Source of the DNA: Hyphomicrobiales bacterium
GTDB lineage: Bacteria; Pseudomonadota; Alphaproteobacteria; Rhizobiales; Rhizobiaceae
Direction of reading: 5' to 3'
Length of the DNA: 64,000 bases
Assembly: GCA_900467685.1 (NCBI GenBank)
Contig: UBQX01000001.1
Location: 94,166 to 158,165 of the forward strand
Part shown: positions 9,976-18,692 of the stretch, in pieces
Layout: every line of letters begins with the position of its first letter
Position numbering within the stretch: position 1 is the stretch's first letter
Notes under the pieces: model-generated
The model's input: the letters and a program-made list of their open reading frames with translations, nothing else
Database searches by the model: none
What the model was told of the DNA's origin: nothing
Position numbers and translations under genes: made by a program

Positions 9976-10164
9976 ATGCGTATACAGGTCTACATCATCT
10001 CCGCTCTTGCCAGCCTCATTGCTTGGGGACTGATTTATGACGGCAGCCGCGATGTGTATCGCAGCGCCTGGAGCTCTGGAATGATCCCCAATCTGAAGAT
10101 TCACCATCGTATGCATCGTATCGTCCAACGGGAAATCGGCTATTTTGAGCGGAACGGCACCTGA
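9976..10164 (+). CDS. Small single-pass membrane protein, hypothetical
   Basis: A 62-residue frame starting at ATG 9976. Residues 3–25 form one hydrophobic segment (QVYIISALASLIAWGLIYDG). The tail is basic and rich in histidine, LKIHHRMHRIVQREIGYF. An upstream ATG at 9946 would add 10 residues. There is no convincing ribosome-binding site and no family I recognise, so this may be a spurious frame. It converges with the amidohydrolase gene across a terminator. Confidence 0.35.
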   Translation: MRIQVYIISALASLIAWGLIYDGSRDVYRSAWSSGMIPNLKIHHRMHRIVQREIGYFERNGT

Positions 10165-10274
10165 ACGGACTTGCCTTGGCAAGACGGGCGGGATCTACGC
10201 CGCCACCGGGACGGCTTGCGAATTGCGGTCAATTCCGGTCGTCACCGGCCAAGACTGGCAACTCTGATGTAGAG

Positions 10275-10303
10275 AAAAAGGGCGCCCGTTGAGGCGCCAT
10301 TTT
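10275..10303 (-). terminator. Rho-independent terminator, amidohydrolase gene (possibly bidirectional)
   Basis: ggcgcc (10281–10286) and ggcgcc (10293–10298) pair around the loop cgttga. Read on the minus strand, the stem is followed by a run of five Ts (As at 10275–10279). On the plus strand it is followed by atttt. It lies about 35 nt past the stop of the minus-strand gene that ends at 10336. Confidence 0.75.
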
Positions 10304-10335
10304 CGATTGTACATAGCGGCTCGCGCAGTTGCCGG

Positions 10336-12081
10336 TCAGGCGGTGTAACCCGTGTGGCCATCGATCCAGGTCTGCAGCACCTTGATGGCGTGGATCTCCT
10401 GCGGGGGAACCTTCGTGGGGTCTCTTTCAAGCACCACCAGATCGGCGGCCTTTCCGACTTCAAGGCTGCCGCAGACATGGTCCATATGGCATTGCCAAGC
10501 GGCATCAATGGTAACGGCCTTCAACGCCTCCATCGGGGTGATGCATTGCTCGGGCGCGAGCACCCCGCCACCTTCCTTCATATCGCGCACGACTGCATTC
10601 TCGACACAGCGCAACGGATCGATCGGCGTGACATTGAAATCGGAATGGAGGGAAATCCTCAGCCCCTGATCGAGAGCGGAACGGCAGGGATCGATGCGCT
10701 TTGCGCGTTCCGGCCCTAGAATACGATCCTGGAATGCGCGCCCCCAGAAATGCACATGCCCGATCAGGAAAGAGGGCGACAGGCCCAACTGCTTCATCTT
10801 GAGGATCTGCTCGTCGTGCAGGATCGAGCAATGCTCGATACGGTGACGTAACTGATGTCCGCCTTCGCCATTCGTTCCGTTGGTAAGAGCCTCGATGGCA
10901 ACGTCGATCGCAGCGTCACCGTTGGCATGAATGCCCACCTGCCATCCAGACTTATGGGCCTTTGTAACCACAGCTTCGATCTCGCTCTGCTGGTAGTTCA
11001 GTGAGCCGCGCGCGGTACTGCCAAGATAGGGATCGCGCTGATAGCCCGTCTGCGCCTGGTTCGAGCCATCAGCCCACGCCTTGATACCATTGAGCGTGAA
11101 CCGCGGAGCACGTTCACCCGGTTTGAGGCCAAGCTTCTCCCAAAGGTCGTAATGTGTTGATACGAGATATCCGGCATAGCGCAAGGGCGGGTTGGTTTTC
11201 ATGACCGCATCAATGAGCGCGAGGTCCTTGTCGGCAAAGGCTGCACCGATGCCGCAATCGTGCACAAGCGTGCAGCCCTTGGCGATGGCATCCTGAAGGT
11301 CGGCGCGGAAATAGCCAACAAGATCGGCCGCCGAAGGTTGCGGCATCACTGCAAGGAAGGGATAGAAGGCTGGCGTCTCTTCCAACCGTCCCGTCAGCGC
11401 GCCATTGGCGTCGCGGATGAAACGTGCCTGCGGCGGATTCGGCGTATCCTTCGTGACCTTGGCCGCCGCCAGTGCGAGGGAGTTCACATAGGCGACATGG
11501 CCATTCGATTCCAGTATGAAAAGCGGTACGTTGGGAGCGATAGTGTCGAGGTCGGCGAGTGTGAAGGTCGGACCGGGCATGATCGACGGATCCAGCATTT
11601 TGGCCTGTAGCCACTGGCCGCTGCCAAGTTTGCCGGCCGCCTCGCGAAGCTTCTGGCGCGCGCTGTCCATGTCCGGAACGCTGAATGGTCCGATATCGAG
11701 CCAGGGTCTAAGGCCGGTGAAAGACGAGTGCATATGCGGTTCGACAAAGCCCGGAAAGACGACCTTGTCGCCAAAATCCACCACCCCAGTGTTCGGCCCC
11801 TTGAGCGCAAGAATATCCGCCGCCTTGCCGACCGCAACGATCTTGCCGCCCGTGACAGCGATGGCTTCGGCGTGCGGCTGCACGTCATTCATGGTGTAGA
11901 TGGCGCGTCCCAGAAAGATCGTATCCGGCTTTGCATCGGAACTGGCAGGTTGAGGCTGCTGGGCCATCGCTTTGGGAGACGCAGCCGCTACAAAAGATGC
12001 GGCAAGTCCAGCCAATACATCCCGGCGACTATGATAAGACCGCATGAAACTCATCAAGCCCGGATTACAACATTCGCACAA
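10336..12081 (-). CDS. Tat-exported amidohydrolase (YtcJ-like)
   Basis: Up to 581 residues. Residues 13–41 form a twin-arginine signal peptide (SRRDVLAG, hydrophobic core, then PKAMAQ). The mature part is a composite-domain TIM-barrel amidohydrolase of the YtcJ type: H116-M-H118 in PGFVEPHMHSS, then GIHANGDAAI, RIEHCSI and LHSDFNVTPIDPL supply the other metal ligands. The substrate is unknown; family members act on formamides, imides or similar N-acyl compounds, here in the periplasm. Starts at 12081, 12054 or 12045 are all possible; 12045 (MRSYHSRRDV) fits the signal best. It is the last chromosomal gene before the island. Confidence 0.82.
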   Translation of the reverse strand: MCECCNPGLMSFMRSYHSRRDVLAGLAASFVAAASPKAMAQQPQPASSDAKPDTIFLGRAIYTMNDVQPHAEAIAVTGGKIVAVGKAADILALKGPNTGVVDFGDKVVFPGFVEPHMHSSFTGLRPWLDIGPFSVPDMDSARQKLREAAGKLGSGQWLQAKMLDPSIMPGPTFTLADLDTIAPNVPLFILESNGHVAYVNSLALAAAKVTKDTPNPPQARFIRDANGALTGRLEETPAFYPFLAVMPQPSAADLVGYFRADLQDAIAKGCTLVHDCGIGAAFADKDLALIDAVMKTNPPLRYAGYLVSTHYDLWEKLGLKPGERAPRFTLNGIKAWADGSNQAQTGYQRDPYLGSTARGSLNYQQSEIEAVVTKAHKSGWQVGIHANGDAAIDVAIEALTNGTNGEGGHQLRHRIEHCSILHDEQILKMKQLGLSPSFLIGHVHFWGRAFQDRILGPERAKRIDPCRSALDQGLRISLHSDFNVTPIDPLRCVENAVVRDMKEGGGVLAPEQCITPMEALKAVTIDAAWQCHMDHVCGSLEVGKAADLVVLERDPTKVPPQEIHAIKVLQTWIDGHTGYTA

Positions 12082-12104
12082 AATAAGTCCCCCAAGATTA
12101 ATAG

Positions 12105-12120
12105 ATACATCGTGATGTAT
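12105..12120. promoter_or_regulatory. Palindrome upstream of amidohydrolase gene
   Basis: atacatc and gatgtat form 7-bp arms around a 2-nt centre, 24–39 nt upstream of the furthest possible start of the minus-strand amidohydrolase. The size and position fit an operator for a dimeric repressor, but no regulator gene is adjacent. Confidence 0.35.
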
Positions 12121-12265
12121 ACGCTGATTTTGAAAACATGATCAACGGCTGCGGTGAACCAAGAATTCGGTCCTGCTCTCTGGCGAGGCGATATGAAAAC
12201 AGCTTTTCGCCAAGTTTACCGGGCCAACGTGCCTGCAAATTCGGGAAGGGGCACGATTTTGTCGG

Positions 12266-12288
12266 ATGGCGGATGGGGTGTCCGCCAT
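12266..12288. repeat. Left attachment site of the integrated element
   Basis: tggcggatggggtg (12267–12280) is identical to the 3' end of the tRNA-Ser gene at 33663–33676. The left copy lies within an 8-bp perfect inverted repeat, atggcgga (12266–12273) and tccgccat (12281–12288), separated by the 7-bp centre tggggtg. That is the architecture of a tyrosine-recombinase core site: two inverted core-binding arms and a 7-bp overlap region. The integrase gene starts 138 nt to the right. The rest of 12082–12425 shows nothing else clear. Confidence 0.8.
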
Positions 12289-12425
12289 ACTACCGTTCCA
12301 AGCCGTCCCACATCGCTCCATTTAGTCTATATTTTGCAGTAATTTAGCTTTTCACCCGTATCGACATGTGTCACGCTGTTCCATAGAATTGCGGTCATCT
12401 GTTAGGGTGTTTGTTGGGGTGGAAT

Positions 12426-13640
12426 ATGGCTCTTTCATTGAACAAGCTGACCGCGCGCGGCGTGACCGCGATCACGAAGCCCGGCCGTCATGGCGACGGC
12501 GGCGGGCTCTATCTGGTCGTGGACAAGAGCGGCGCCAAGCGGTGGGTGTTCCTGTATCGGCGTGATGGCATATTGCGGGAGATGGGCCTCGGCGGCCTCA
12601 AATCCGTCCCGCTGGCGCGGGCTCGTGAGCTTGCCGGCCAAGCACGGGCAGACCTCCAGGCGGGCATTGATCCGATCGCTGCGAAGAACACCGCGCCGGT
12701 TGTCGTTCCCACGTTCGGGGAAGCTGCCGACGATTTCATCAACACGATGGCACCGCAGTTCAGAAACGCGAAGCACCTCGACCAATGGAAAATGACGCTG
12801 AAGGTTTACGCCGCGCCGCTCCGCTCCAAACGGGTTGACGAGATCACCACGGCCGATGTGCTGGAGGTGCTGAAACCGATATGGCTGGAAAAGCCCGAGA
12901 CGTCCGCTCGCTTGCGCGGGCGTATCGAACGGGTTCTGGACGCGGCCAAGGCAAAAGGCCACCGCTCGGGCGAGAACCCGGCGCTATGGCGCGGTCATCT
13001 GGCAAACCTCCTGCCGAAGCGCAAGAAGCTGTCGCGCGGCCATCACGCGGCAATGGCCTATGAAGACGTGCCGACGTTCGTTGCCGATCTGCGTAAGCGG
13101 GAAGCGATGGCGGCGAGGGCGCTTGAATTCACGATCCTGACGGCAGCCCGAACCGGCGAGACGTTCGGCGCGACTTGGAAGGAAATCGATCTTGAGGCGG
13201 CGTTGTGGACCGTTCCCGCTGAACGGATGAAAGCCGGCCGGGAGCATCGTGTTCCGTTGACGCCGCGGGCAGTCGAGATCCTGACCGAACTTGCCGACCT
13301 CGGCGCCGCGCCCGACGCCTATGTGTTCCCAGGCCAGAAGGAAGGGCGCCCGCTGTCGATCATGGCGATGGACATGATCCTGCGTCGGATGAAGGTCGAT
13401 TTCACCGTTCACGGGTTCCGCTCGTCTTTCCGCGATTGGAGCGGCAACGAGACGGCGTTCCCTCGGGACGTTGCAGAAGCCGCGCTGGCGCACGTCGTCG
13501 GCGATCAAACGGAGCGGGCTTACCGTCGCAGCGACGCGCTGGAGAAGCGGCGCAAGCTCATGGTCGCATGGGCGAATTATTGCGAGCCGAAGAAGCCCGG
13601 CAATGTGCTGGAGATGCAACGCCCGAAACGGGCATCTTGA
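12426..13640 (+). CDS. int: Tyrosine-type integrase (P4-like, with N-terminal arm-binding domain)
   Basis: A 404-residue tyrosine recombinase. Residues 1–90 form the DUF4102-type arm-binding domain (LTARGVTAITKPGRHGDGGG, WVFLYRR, MGLGG, VPLARAREL). A SAM-like core-binding domain follows (DDFINTMAPQF). The catalytic domain has Arg242 (AARTGETFGATW), the HGFRSSFRDW box, and the C-terminal ALAHVVGDQTERAYRRSD with the nucleophile tyrosine in AYRR. It would catalyse integration into and excision from the tRNA-Ser site. The start at ATG 12426 is preferred over ATG or GTG codons a few bases upstream. It is transcribed inward, away from the left attachment site. Confidence 0.95.
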   Translation: MALSLNKLTARGVTAITKPGRHGDGGGLYLVVDKSGAKRWVFLYRRDGILREMGLGGLKSVPLARARELAGQARADLQAGIDPIAAKNTAPVVVPTFGEAADDFINTMAPQFRNAKHLDQWKMTLKVYAAPLRSKRVDEITTADVLEVLKPIWLEKPETSARLRGRIERVLDAAKAKGHRSGENPALWRGHLANLLPKRKKLSRGHHAAMAYEDVPTFVADLRKREAMAARALEFTILTAARTGETFGATWKEIDLEAALWTVPAERMKAGREHRVPLTPRAVEILTELADLGAAPDAYVFPGQKEGRPLSIMAMDMILRRMKVDFTVHGFRSSFRDWSGNETAFPRDVAEAALAHVVGDQTERAYRRSDALEKRRKLMVAWANYCEPKKPGNVLEMQRPKRAS

Positions 13641-13691
13641 CAGCGGAACAACTGCAATCTTTCATCCTTTCGACAGTGGGAGGGGCTATCG

Positions 13692-14417
13692 ATGATTGCA
13701 GTAAGTTTCAGCGCCGTGAGGCGGAAAGTTGTTCTTACCAGTAGGTTCGTCTCGCTGTGTTTCCTGAGTGGGGCCACCGCCCTTGTGGGCTGCGCATCAC
13801 CGGCAACTGAACAGCGGGTGTCTCAAACCACTGCCGTATTCAACGATCTGGTGTCTTCGAAGATGGCGACCGATTTCGAGCTTCTAGACAAGCGAGGACT
13901 GAGCGGAACGGCTTTGCAGGCTGAAGAGAACAGAGTTGCTAAGGCTTTTGGTCCCGTATGCGAGAAAGGCTATGCGGATGGCCTCTTGCACGGGATGAAC
14001 ATGGTCAAGGTGGAGTACGAGGCCACGGGGTCGCGGCATCGAGCCTATGAGTTGCCAGCCTTCGCCCGAAATTTGGACCGGCAATTTGGCGAGTGCCTCC
14101 GTTCATTCGGCGCTAAAGGGCGGACGATCATGATCCTGAGCAATGGATCTCACATCAGCGTTCCTGACTTCATGGAAAGGCTTGTAACGGCTGCGGCTGC
14201 GAAAGGCGCGGCTGACGGGCAGGCACAATCAGAACGACGGCAGTCCGCCGCAATCCTGGCCGTAGTAGCGCTGGGTATCGGTGCAGCAGCAAGCGGTGGT
14301 GTAAATCCAAACCAAACCTATGTCGGCAGCTACACGCGCCGAGACGGAACGGTCGTTCAGGGGCATTGGCGAACGATGCCAAATTCTACTTGCTGGGATA
14401 ACCTCTCAGGCTGCTGA
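13692..14417 (+). CDS. Predicted lipoprotein, island cargo
   Basis: A 241-residue protein with a lipoprotein signal peptide of about 34 residues ending in the lipobox LVGC. The mature part is mostly helical and polar up to residue 165 (FNDLVSSKMATDFELLDKRG, ELPAFARNLDRQFGECLRSF). Then comes an Ala/Gly-rich hydrophobic segment near 190–205 and a Tyr/Gly-rich tail (YVGSYTRRDGTVVQGHWR). I do not recognise a family. It begins 51 nt after the integrase stop. It is the first of four lipoprotein genes in 5 kb. Confidence 0.75.
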   Translation: MIAVSFSAVRRKVVLTSRFVSLCFLSGATALVGCASPATEQRVSQTTAVFNDLVSSKMATDFELLDKRGLSGTALQAEENRVAKAFGPVCEKGYADGLLHGMNMVKVEYEATGSRHRAYELPAFARNLDRQFGECLRSFGAKGRTIMILSNGSHISVPDFMERLVTAAAAKGAADGQAQSERRQSAAILAVVALGIGAAASGGVNPNQTYVGSYTRRDGTVVQGHWRTMPNSTCWDNLSGC

Positions 14418-14582
14418 ATAATAGATACTGGGCTTGACGGATCGCTCCCGGCAGGCCATCTTCAGACGATCAGGCGCTTACACCCGCGAGCCACCACCGA
14501 CCTAACTCGCGAACTTGCCGCCAACTCTGTCAGCTCAACGCTGCGCATCGCAACGGGTCGCTTCACAAACTGGAGCAATGCG

Positions 14583-14837
14583 ATGCATTCGAACAAGCTT
14601 ATCAATGCAATCTCGTCCACCAACGCAACTGAGCGGAACCGTGAGCGGTCGGCTCGACGCCAACTGTCACGCCTTGGGTTTCGTTTGGAGAAGACCCCAG
14701 CGCGGTCGTGGCTTCGGACCGAATACGGCCCCGGCTATCAGATCATTGAGGGCAATATCGTCGTGGCTGGCTGCTTCACTCGCCAGTATGAAATGACGCT
14801 TGAAGAGGTCGAAGCCCGGCTTTTGGATAGCAACTGA
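14583..14837 (+). CDS. Hypothetical protein, 84 residues
   Basis: A small basic protein without signal peptide or membrane segment. The first half is rich in Asn/Arg (ATERNRERSARRQLSRLGF). The second half ends in an acidic helix (LEEVEARLLDS). The pattern RLGFRLEKTPARSWLRTEYGPGYQIIE resembles small rhizobial proteins of unknown function. No strong ribosome-binding site is seen. It lies in a loosely packed part of the island, and the 165 nt before it hold nothing clear. Confidence 0.55.
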   Translation: MHSNKLINAISSTNATERNRERSARRQLSRLGFRLEKTPARSWLRTEYGPGYQIIEGNIVVAGCFTRQYEMTLEEVEARLLDSN

Positions 14838-14894
14838 AACGAGACCCCGTCGCTGTTCGCCCCGGCAATCGACGCGCCGCCGGGGCGCACAAGC

Positions 14895-15371
14895 TCACGC
14901 ACAGTTCCCGCTCGTGGACATGTCCTCAATGGTCCAATCCGAAGGCGTTGAACCTTTGCCGGTGAGCTTCGCTTGAACAGTCACGCGACAAACCAGTACA
15001 GTCGAGCGCGAGACGGCGGGAACAGTACCGATCGCTGAATTCAAATTGTTGGCCGCAGCCGCAAAAGACGAATTGTTGTAATAGCCTGGTGCCGGCGTGT
15101 AAGCGGGGAGCGTCGTGGTGACGATCTGTGGTGCGCTTTCGAACAGGAACATTCGTCGATCAGCGCTAACTACCTTCCCGTCGACCAAGGACAAAGCGGG
15201 GTTCAAATCCATGAACTCTTGCACAGTTCGTTGCCGCTTGGGCTGCTGAGCATTCCCGGCCGACGCAACTGCCCCAGTTCCTTCTGCACCCGGTCCCGCC
15301 GGGTCGTTTTGACAGCCGGTCAGCGCCAGCATGCCCGTTATCGCGATAATGCCTAAAAGTCGTTGCCCCAT
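14895..15371 (-). CDS. Predicted lipoprotein, island cargo
   Basis: 158 residues with a short signal peptide ending in the lipobox LTGC at about residue 20. A Gly/Ala-rich linker follows, then a region with FMDLNPALSLVDGKVVSADR and a C-terminal stretch with two cysteines (STVLVCRVTVQAKLTG; TSGNCA), which could form a disulfide in the periplasm. No family recognised. It is on the opposite strand to its lipoprotein neighbours, so it has its own promoter to the right of 15371. The 255 nt from 15372 to 15626 hold nothing else clear. Confidence 0.7.
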   Translation of the reverse strand: MGQRLLGIIAITGMLALTGCQNDPAGPGAEGTGAVASAGNAQQPKRQRTVQEFMDLNPALSLVDGKVVSADRRMFLFESAPQIVTTTLPAYTPAPGYYNNSSFAAAANNLNSAIGTVPAVSRSTVLVCRVTVQAKLTGKGSTPSDWTIEDMSTSGNCA

Positions 15372-15626
15372 GAAAGCCCCCTCAACCTCTCATTGCTATG
15401 ATGCTGGTGATCGGGTCAACTTGCAATAGGGCATACGGTTCGCCGCTGAGCCTTCAGCGGCTTCCTTCGTACTGAGCGCCCGCAGCGGCCGATTTCACAA
15501 AGGCGTTGCGGTTCGCGTCAATTGCCTCCTGTGCCGCGTTCGTCGGCGCCAGCGTTGCCGCCGAAATAGCTGTTGCTTCTTTAGCGTCCCTCTGGTTGTG
15601 TAAGGCGTTGGCAGGGGGAGCCGATT

Positions 15627-16070
15627 ATGAAAAATGTGTTTCAAGCAGCGCGCCTCGGCGCGCTTGCAATCGTTGTGTTCTCTTTGGCGTTGGCAGGATG
15701 CTCGACAACTCGGGCCCAGCTAGAGAAAAATCCAAAGGGGATCAGCACTTCATCGCTCTGCCGAACATTGCTGGAAAACCAAGACCCCATATTCCGGCAG
15801 GAGATAGCCGCGGAATTGTCGGCGAGGGGTGTGGCTTACTATGCCTGTCCGACGATCGTCCAGAAGGAAGATCAGGCCGCCGTCGCATTTGCAGCCGTTG
15901 CATTGGCCGGGGCTGCCATCGCGGTGTGCGCGAGTGGCGGTTGCCGGGGCGGCGGGTACTATAGTCCGCCGCGCTCATATCGAGGGAATTGTGAGTATGA
16001 CTGGCAGTACGACGCGGCCGGCAATCGCTGCGGACGGCGCAGCGCATGGTCTCGGCCAGGCGGTTACTAG
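15627..16070 (+). CDS. Predicted lipoprotein with glycine-zipper-like segment
   Basis: 147 residues with a signal peptide ending in the lipobox LAGC at about residue 25. Residues 85–110 are Ala/Gly-rich and hydrophobic (VAFAAVALAGAAIAVCASGG). A Gly/Tyr/Arg-rich end follows, with NCEYDWQYDAAGNRCG. Similar small lipoproteins with GYxYPxxxDxxGRRCG-type ends occur in rhizobial genomes and phages; the function is unknown. It has a good ribosome-binding site (AGGGGGAG). It is followed after 10 nt by another secreted protein gene, so the two are probably one operon. Confidence 0.72.
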   Translation: MKNVFQAARLGALAIVVFSLALAGCSTTRAQLEKNPKGISTSSLCRTLLENQDPIFRQEIAAELSARGVAYYACPTIVQKEDQAAVAFAAVALAGAAIAVCASGGCRGGGYYSPPRSYRGNCEYDWQYDAAGNRCGRRSAWSRPGGY

Positions 16071-16080
16071 AGGGGTTGCT

Positions 16081-16356
16081 ATGAGGACATTTCTGGCAGT
16101 GGCACTTTTGATCGGGTCTTCCGCATCTGGCGCTTTGGCGTGGGATGGAGTTGACAGCTCAACCGGCAATGCGGTGGAGATCGAAAAGGGAAACCTCGTT
16201 CGTCGCGGTGAAACCATCGAGCTCTACGACTCCGCTACGGGCGACTATCGGGATGTCGACGTCCAGTCGATTCAGCGCAACGGCAATGCGGTGGATGTGG
16301 AGGTCTACGACAACGAGAGCGGCGAGTATCGCACGCTTGAGATGGACGGCGACTGA
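16081..16356 (+). CDS. Small secreted protein, DUF5334-like
   Basis: 91 residues. Residues 1–20 form a Sec signal peptide (MRTFLAVALLIGSSASGALA) with an AxA cleavage site. The mature 71 residues are acidic: two short beta motifs repeat as EIEKGNLVRRGETIELYD, then VDVEVYDNESGEYRTLEMDG. This fits the DUF5334 family of small periplasmic proteins in Rhizobiales; its function is unknown to me. The start at 16081 is chosen because it creates the signal peptide. Confidence 0.72.
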   Translation: MRTFLAVALLIGSSASGALAWDGVDSSTGNAVEIEKGNLVRRGETIELYDSATGDYRDVDVQSIQRNGNAVDVEVYDNESGEYRTLEMDGD

Positions 16357-16475
16357 GGCCAGAGTTTTCGCGCATGAGCAACACCCCTGGCCCGCGTTCA
16401 AGTTTGTGATGTTCGAAAATGAAAAGGGCATCACGAGCCCCTGAGGTGGGTGGCCCATAAGCTACCCGCCCAAGG

Positions 16476-16835
16476 TTAGGGCCAATAGCTGTCATGATTG
16501 TAATTGACCGGGATCGGGTCTGATGCCTTCAGCGCCCGCTTAGCCTCGTGCAAAGCCTGCATGAAGACTTTGCCGGCGTTGACCAGATCGATAACCTGGG
16601 CTGGCGTCAGATAATGGTCGCCGTTGTCCCGGTCGGTGAGGAACAGAACGGGCAGCGACACCCTTGCTCCAGTCTTGAGGCGATAACGCGCACCGAAGAC
16701 GATAACATCGCCGGTTGCAGATGAATGAGCCGCCGCCAGTGCAATGGCAGGGGCGGCGTCGTCAAAGGCGTGATCGTATCCAGGCGGTAGGAAATCTTCG
16801 AAGGGCTTTTCCACAGTGGGCCGCCCTATCTGCAC
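16476..16835 (-). CDS. Protein downstream of tail fibre (possible tail-fibre partner)
   Basis: 119 residues, overlapping the end of the tail-fibre gene by 10 nt and on the same strand, so translationally coupled. The sequence has an acidic first half and a segment HYLTPAQVIDLVNAGKVFMQAL like that found in small proteins encoded after phage tail fibres (assembly chaperones or DUF4376-like caps). I cannot assign a family with confidence. It is the last gene of this minus-strand block. Confidence 0.6.
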   Translation of the reverse strand: MQIGRPTVEKPFEDFLPPGYDHAFDDAAPAIALAAAHSSATGDVIVFGARYRLKTGARVSLPVLFLTDRDNGDHYLTPAQVIDLVNAGKVFMQALHEAKRALKASDPIPVNYNHDSYWP

Positions 16836-18034
16836 ACGACAAAGCCGATGTTTGGCTGATCCGATGCCACGCCGGCGGTCACCACGTACATCCTGAACCC
16901 GGATGCCGTCTGGTTGCCAACGGAAACCGTCGTGTCGATTGATGACGCCCCGCCCACCGGCGCGACGACATAATCAGCGTCTGGCATGGCGGTGACGAAA
17001 ACAACGTCGAACACACCTGTCGAACTTCTTGTGATTGTAGCTACGTTCCCCGCTTGCCTGGCAGTGACAGTACCGGAGCCATTGAAATTCGCCCATGCTC
17101 GTATCGCATAAACGGGCGCCGAGCCGGAGGCGTTGAGTAGCGCCAGAACTTTTGCTTGCGCCCAGGTCCAAAGCGCAGACAGCGCCGCGCGTTTCTTTGC
17201 CCCCGAGGCCGCGCTGTCACCTAGCAGCACTTCGTCGGCGTCAACAACAGTTGCTTTGCTTGTCTGTCCGCTTACGATGTCCGTCGCCAGCTTTGCAGCC
17301 GTGACTGCGGCATCAGCGATATCGCCCGTGGCGATTGTACCGTCAGCGATCTTTGCCGAGGTCACGAAGCCGTCCGCCATCTTGGCGCGACCTGTCGTGT
17401 CTGCGGAAAGCGCGCCATCGGCAATTTTCGCCGTCGTCATCGCTCCGTCGGCGATCTTTATTGTGTCTACAGAACCGTCAGGTAGCGCGCCCGTGGCGGC
17501 TCCTAGGGCAACTTGTGACCAATGATAGGCCGACTTGTTGACCGGATTAACACCGTCGTCAACGTCCACGCCTTCCGCCGCGGAGGCCCACTGGTAGGCG
17601 TAATCGCGGGCCGTCTGTGCCAAGCTGACGGCAGCGGCACTGTCATCGGAGAAGCTGGATGCTTCGTTGCGCGATGTCAGCGCATCGCTGGCATAACCCG
17701 AGGCAGCCGTCGCGGACCCGGAAGCGGCTGTGGCCGATGCGGCCGCGGCAACCGCGCTGTCCGATGCGGCATCCGCTGCGGCTTCAGCCGCTTCCTGCGC
17801 AGCGAGCGCGCCGGTTCCCACGCCGGCCGCTACCTCTGGGCTTAGGCTGTCAACCGTGACGATGCCGTTCTTCAGCGCGCCGTCGTCCCGACGAACATCC
17901 TTGAGCGCATCGATGGTGCCATTCACAGACTGTTCGACGTTCTCCAGCTCAATGTTGATCTGGAGGCCTGGGACACCGGGGGAAAAGTTGTAGGCACGCT
18001 GGTAGTAGATCGGCGAAGGCATGACTTGCACCAC
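16826..18034 (-). CDS. Phage tail fibre / tail spike protein
   Basis: 402 residues. The N-terminus (FSPGVPGLQINIELENVEQS) resembles virion-attachment ends of podovirus-type tail fibres. Residues 80–135 form an Ala/Ser-rich coiled coil. Then comes the phage-fibre motif YAYQWASAAEGVDVDDG, and residues 185–255 carry four to five repeats of about 10–11 residues with the core KIADG. The C-terminal 120 residues are a beta-rich tip domain ending VGFVVCR. In phages these trimeric fibres bind the host surface. The gene looks intact, which is notable given the absence of head genes. Confidence 0.85.
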   Translation of the reverse strand: MVQVMPSPIYYQRAYNFSPGVPGLQINIELENVEQSVNGTIDALKDVRRDDGALKNGIVTVDSLSPEVAAGVGTGALAAQEAAEAAADAASDSAVAAAASATAASGSATAASGYASDALTSRNEASSFSDDSAAAVSLAQTARDYAYQWASAAEGVDVDDGVNPVNKSAYHWSQVALGAATGALPDGSVDTIKIADGAMTTAKIADGALSADTTGRAKMADGFVTSAKIADGTIATGDIADAAVTAAKLATDIVSGQTSKATVVDADEVLLGDSAASGAKKRAALSALWTWAQAKVLALLNASGSAPVYAIRAWANFNGSGTVTARQAGNVATITRSSTGVFDVVFVTAMPDADYVVAPVGGASSIDTTVSVGNQTASGFRMYVVTAGVASDQPNIGFVVCR

Positions 18035-18316
18035 AGAAACAACTTCGTGGAGCTCCCGTTGTGAGGCGAGGGGAGGGCGAAGGAGTTGATCTCAGCTTCA
18101 AAGAAGCGGTGGTGCGGACTGCTCGATTTTCCGCCGTTTACCAGCATGATTATCTTACGTGATTTACGTCGAATAGACAAGGAGATCGACCGCCTGTCGC
18201 CCGCAGTTCCCGAGACCATTTCTCAGCCTAAGGTATATGTGGGAAAGCAAGACAACTCTTTCTTTCTGAGCTTCGCGCGGATAGCTTGCTCCCTGGAAAC
18301 CATCCTGGGGAGCACC

Positions 18317-18649
18317 ATGAAAAAATACGTCGTCGCCGTGGCAACACTTGCCGCTCTCTCATCCTGCGCCAAGCGTCCCGATGCGATCGTACCAGTCGAC
18401 ATCCCGATGGCCGTGTATCAAGGCCAGAGCTGCCAGCAGCTCGGCAATGAACTGATCAAAGAGCAACAGAACCTCGCCGCGGTTTCGAAGGCTCAGAATG
18501 AGGCGGCCACCGGCGACGCAGTCGGCGTGTTCCTGATCGGTGTACCAATGTCCTCGGCCGTCGGCGGCGACAAGGAAGGTCAGGTTGCGGTAGCGAAGGG
18601 CAAGGTTCAGGCGGTGGAGAACACCCTGAAGAGCAAGGGTTGCAAATAA
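18317..18649 (+). CDS. Predicted lipoprotein, island cargo
   Basis: 110 residues. MKKYVVAVATLAALSSC is a lipoprotein signal with lipobox LSSC, so Cys17 would be acylated. The mature part begins AKRPDAIVPVDIP, has a pattern of alternating polar helices (CQQLGNELIKEQQNLAAVSK), a central Gly-rich hydrophobic loop (AVGVFLIGVPMSSAVGGDKEG) and a last helix ending in Cys. Similar lipoproteins occur in many Rhizobiales chromosomes and prophages; the function is unknown. The start at 18317 is chosen over an upstream ATG (18086) because only it gives the signal peptide. Confidence 0.78.
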   Translation: MKKYVVAVATLAALSSCAKRPDAIVPVDIPMAVYQGQSCQQLGNELIKEQQNLAAVSKAQNEAATGDAVGVFLIGVPMSSAVGGDKEGQVAVAKGKVQAVENTLKSKGCK

Positions 18650-18671
18650 ACCCGCCGAGATCCAACATCGT

Positions 18672-18685
18672 CCTCCGGCGGGAGG
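18672..18685 (+). promoter_or_regulatory. Hairpin sequestering the ribosome-binding site of the SRAP gene
   Basis: cctcc (18672–18676), loop ggcg, ggagg (18681–18685). The second arm is an ideal Shine–Dalgarno sequence, 7 nt before the ATG at 18693, so the hairpin would hide it. It is followed by cctttt, so a weak terminator for the lipoprotein gene upstream is the alternative reading. Confidence 0.45.
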
Positions 18686-18692
18686 CCTTTTC

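Noticed and set aside
15506..15964. Plus-strand open frame of 152 codons overlapping the lipoprotein gene at 15627
   Set aside because: The other frame has a lipobox signal peptide and a good ribosome-binding site; this one becomes Arg/Cys-rich within the overlap.
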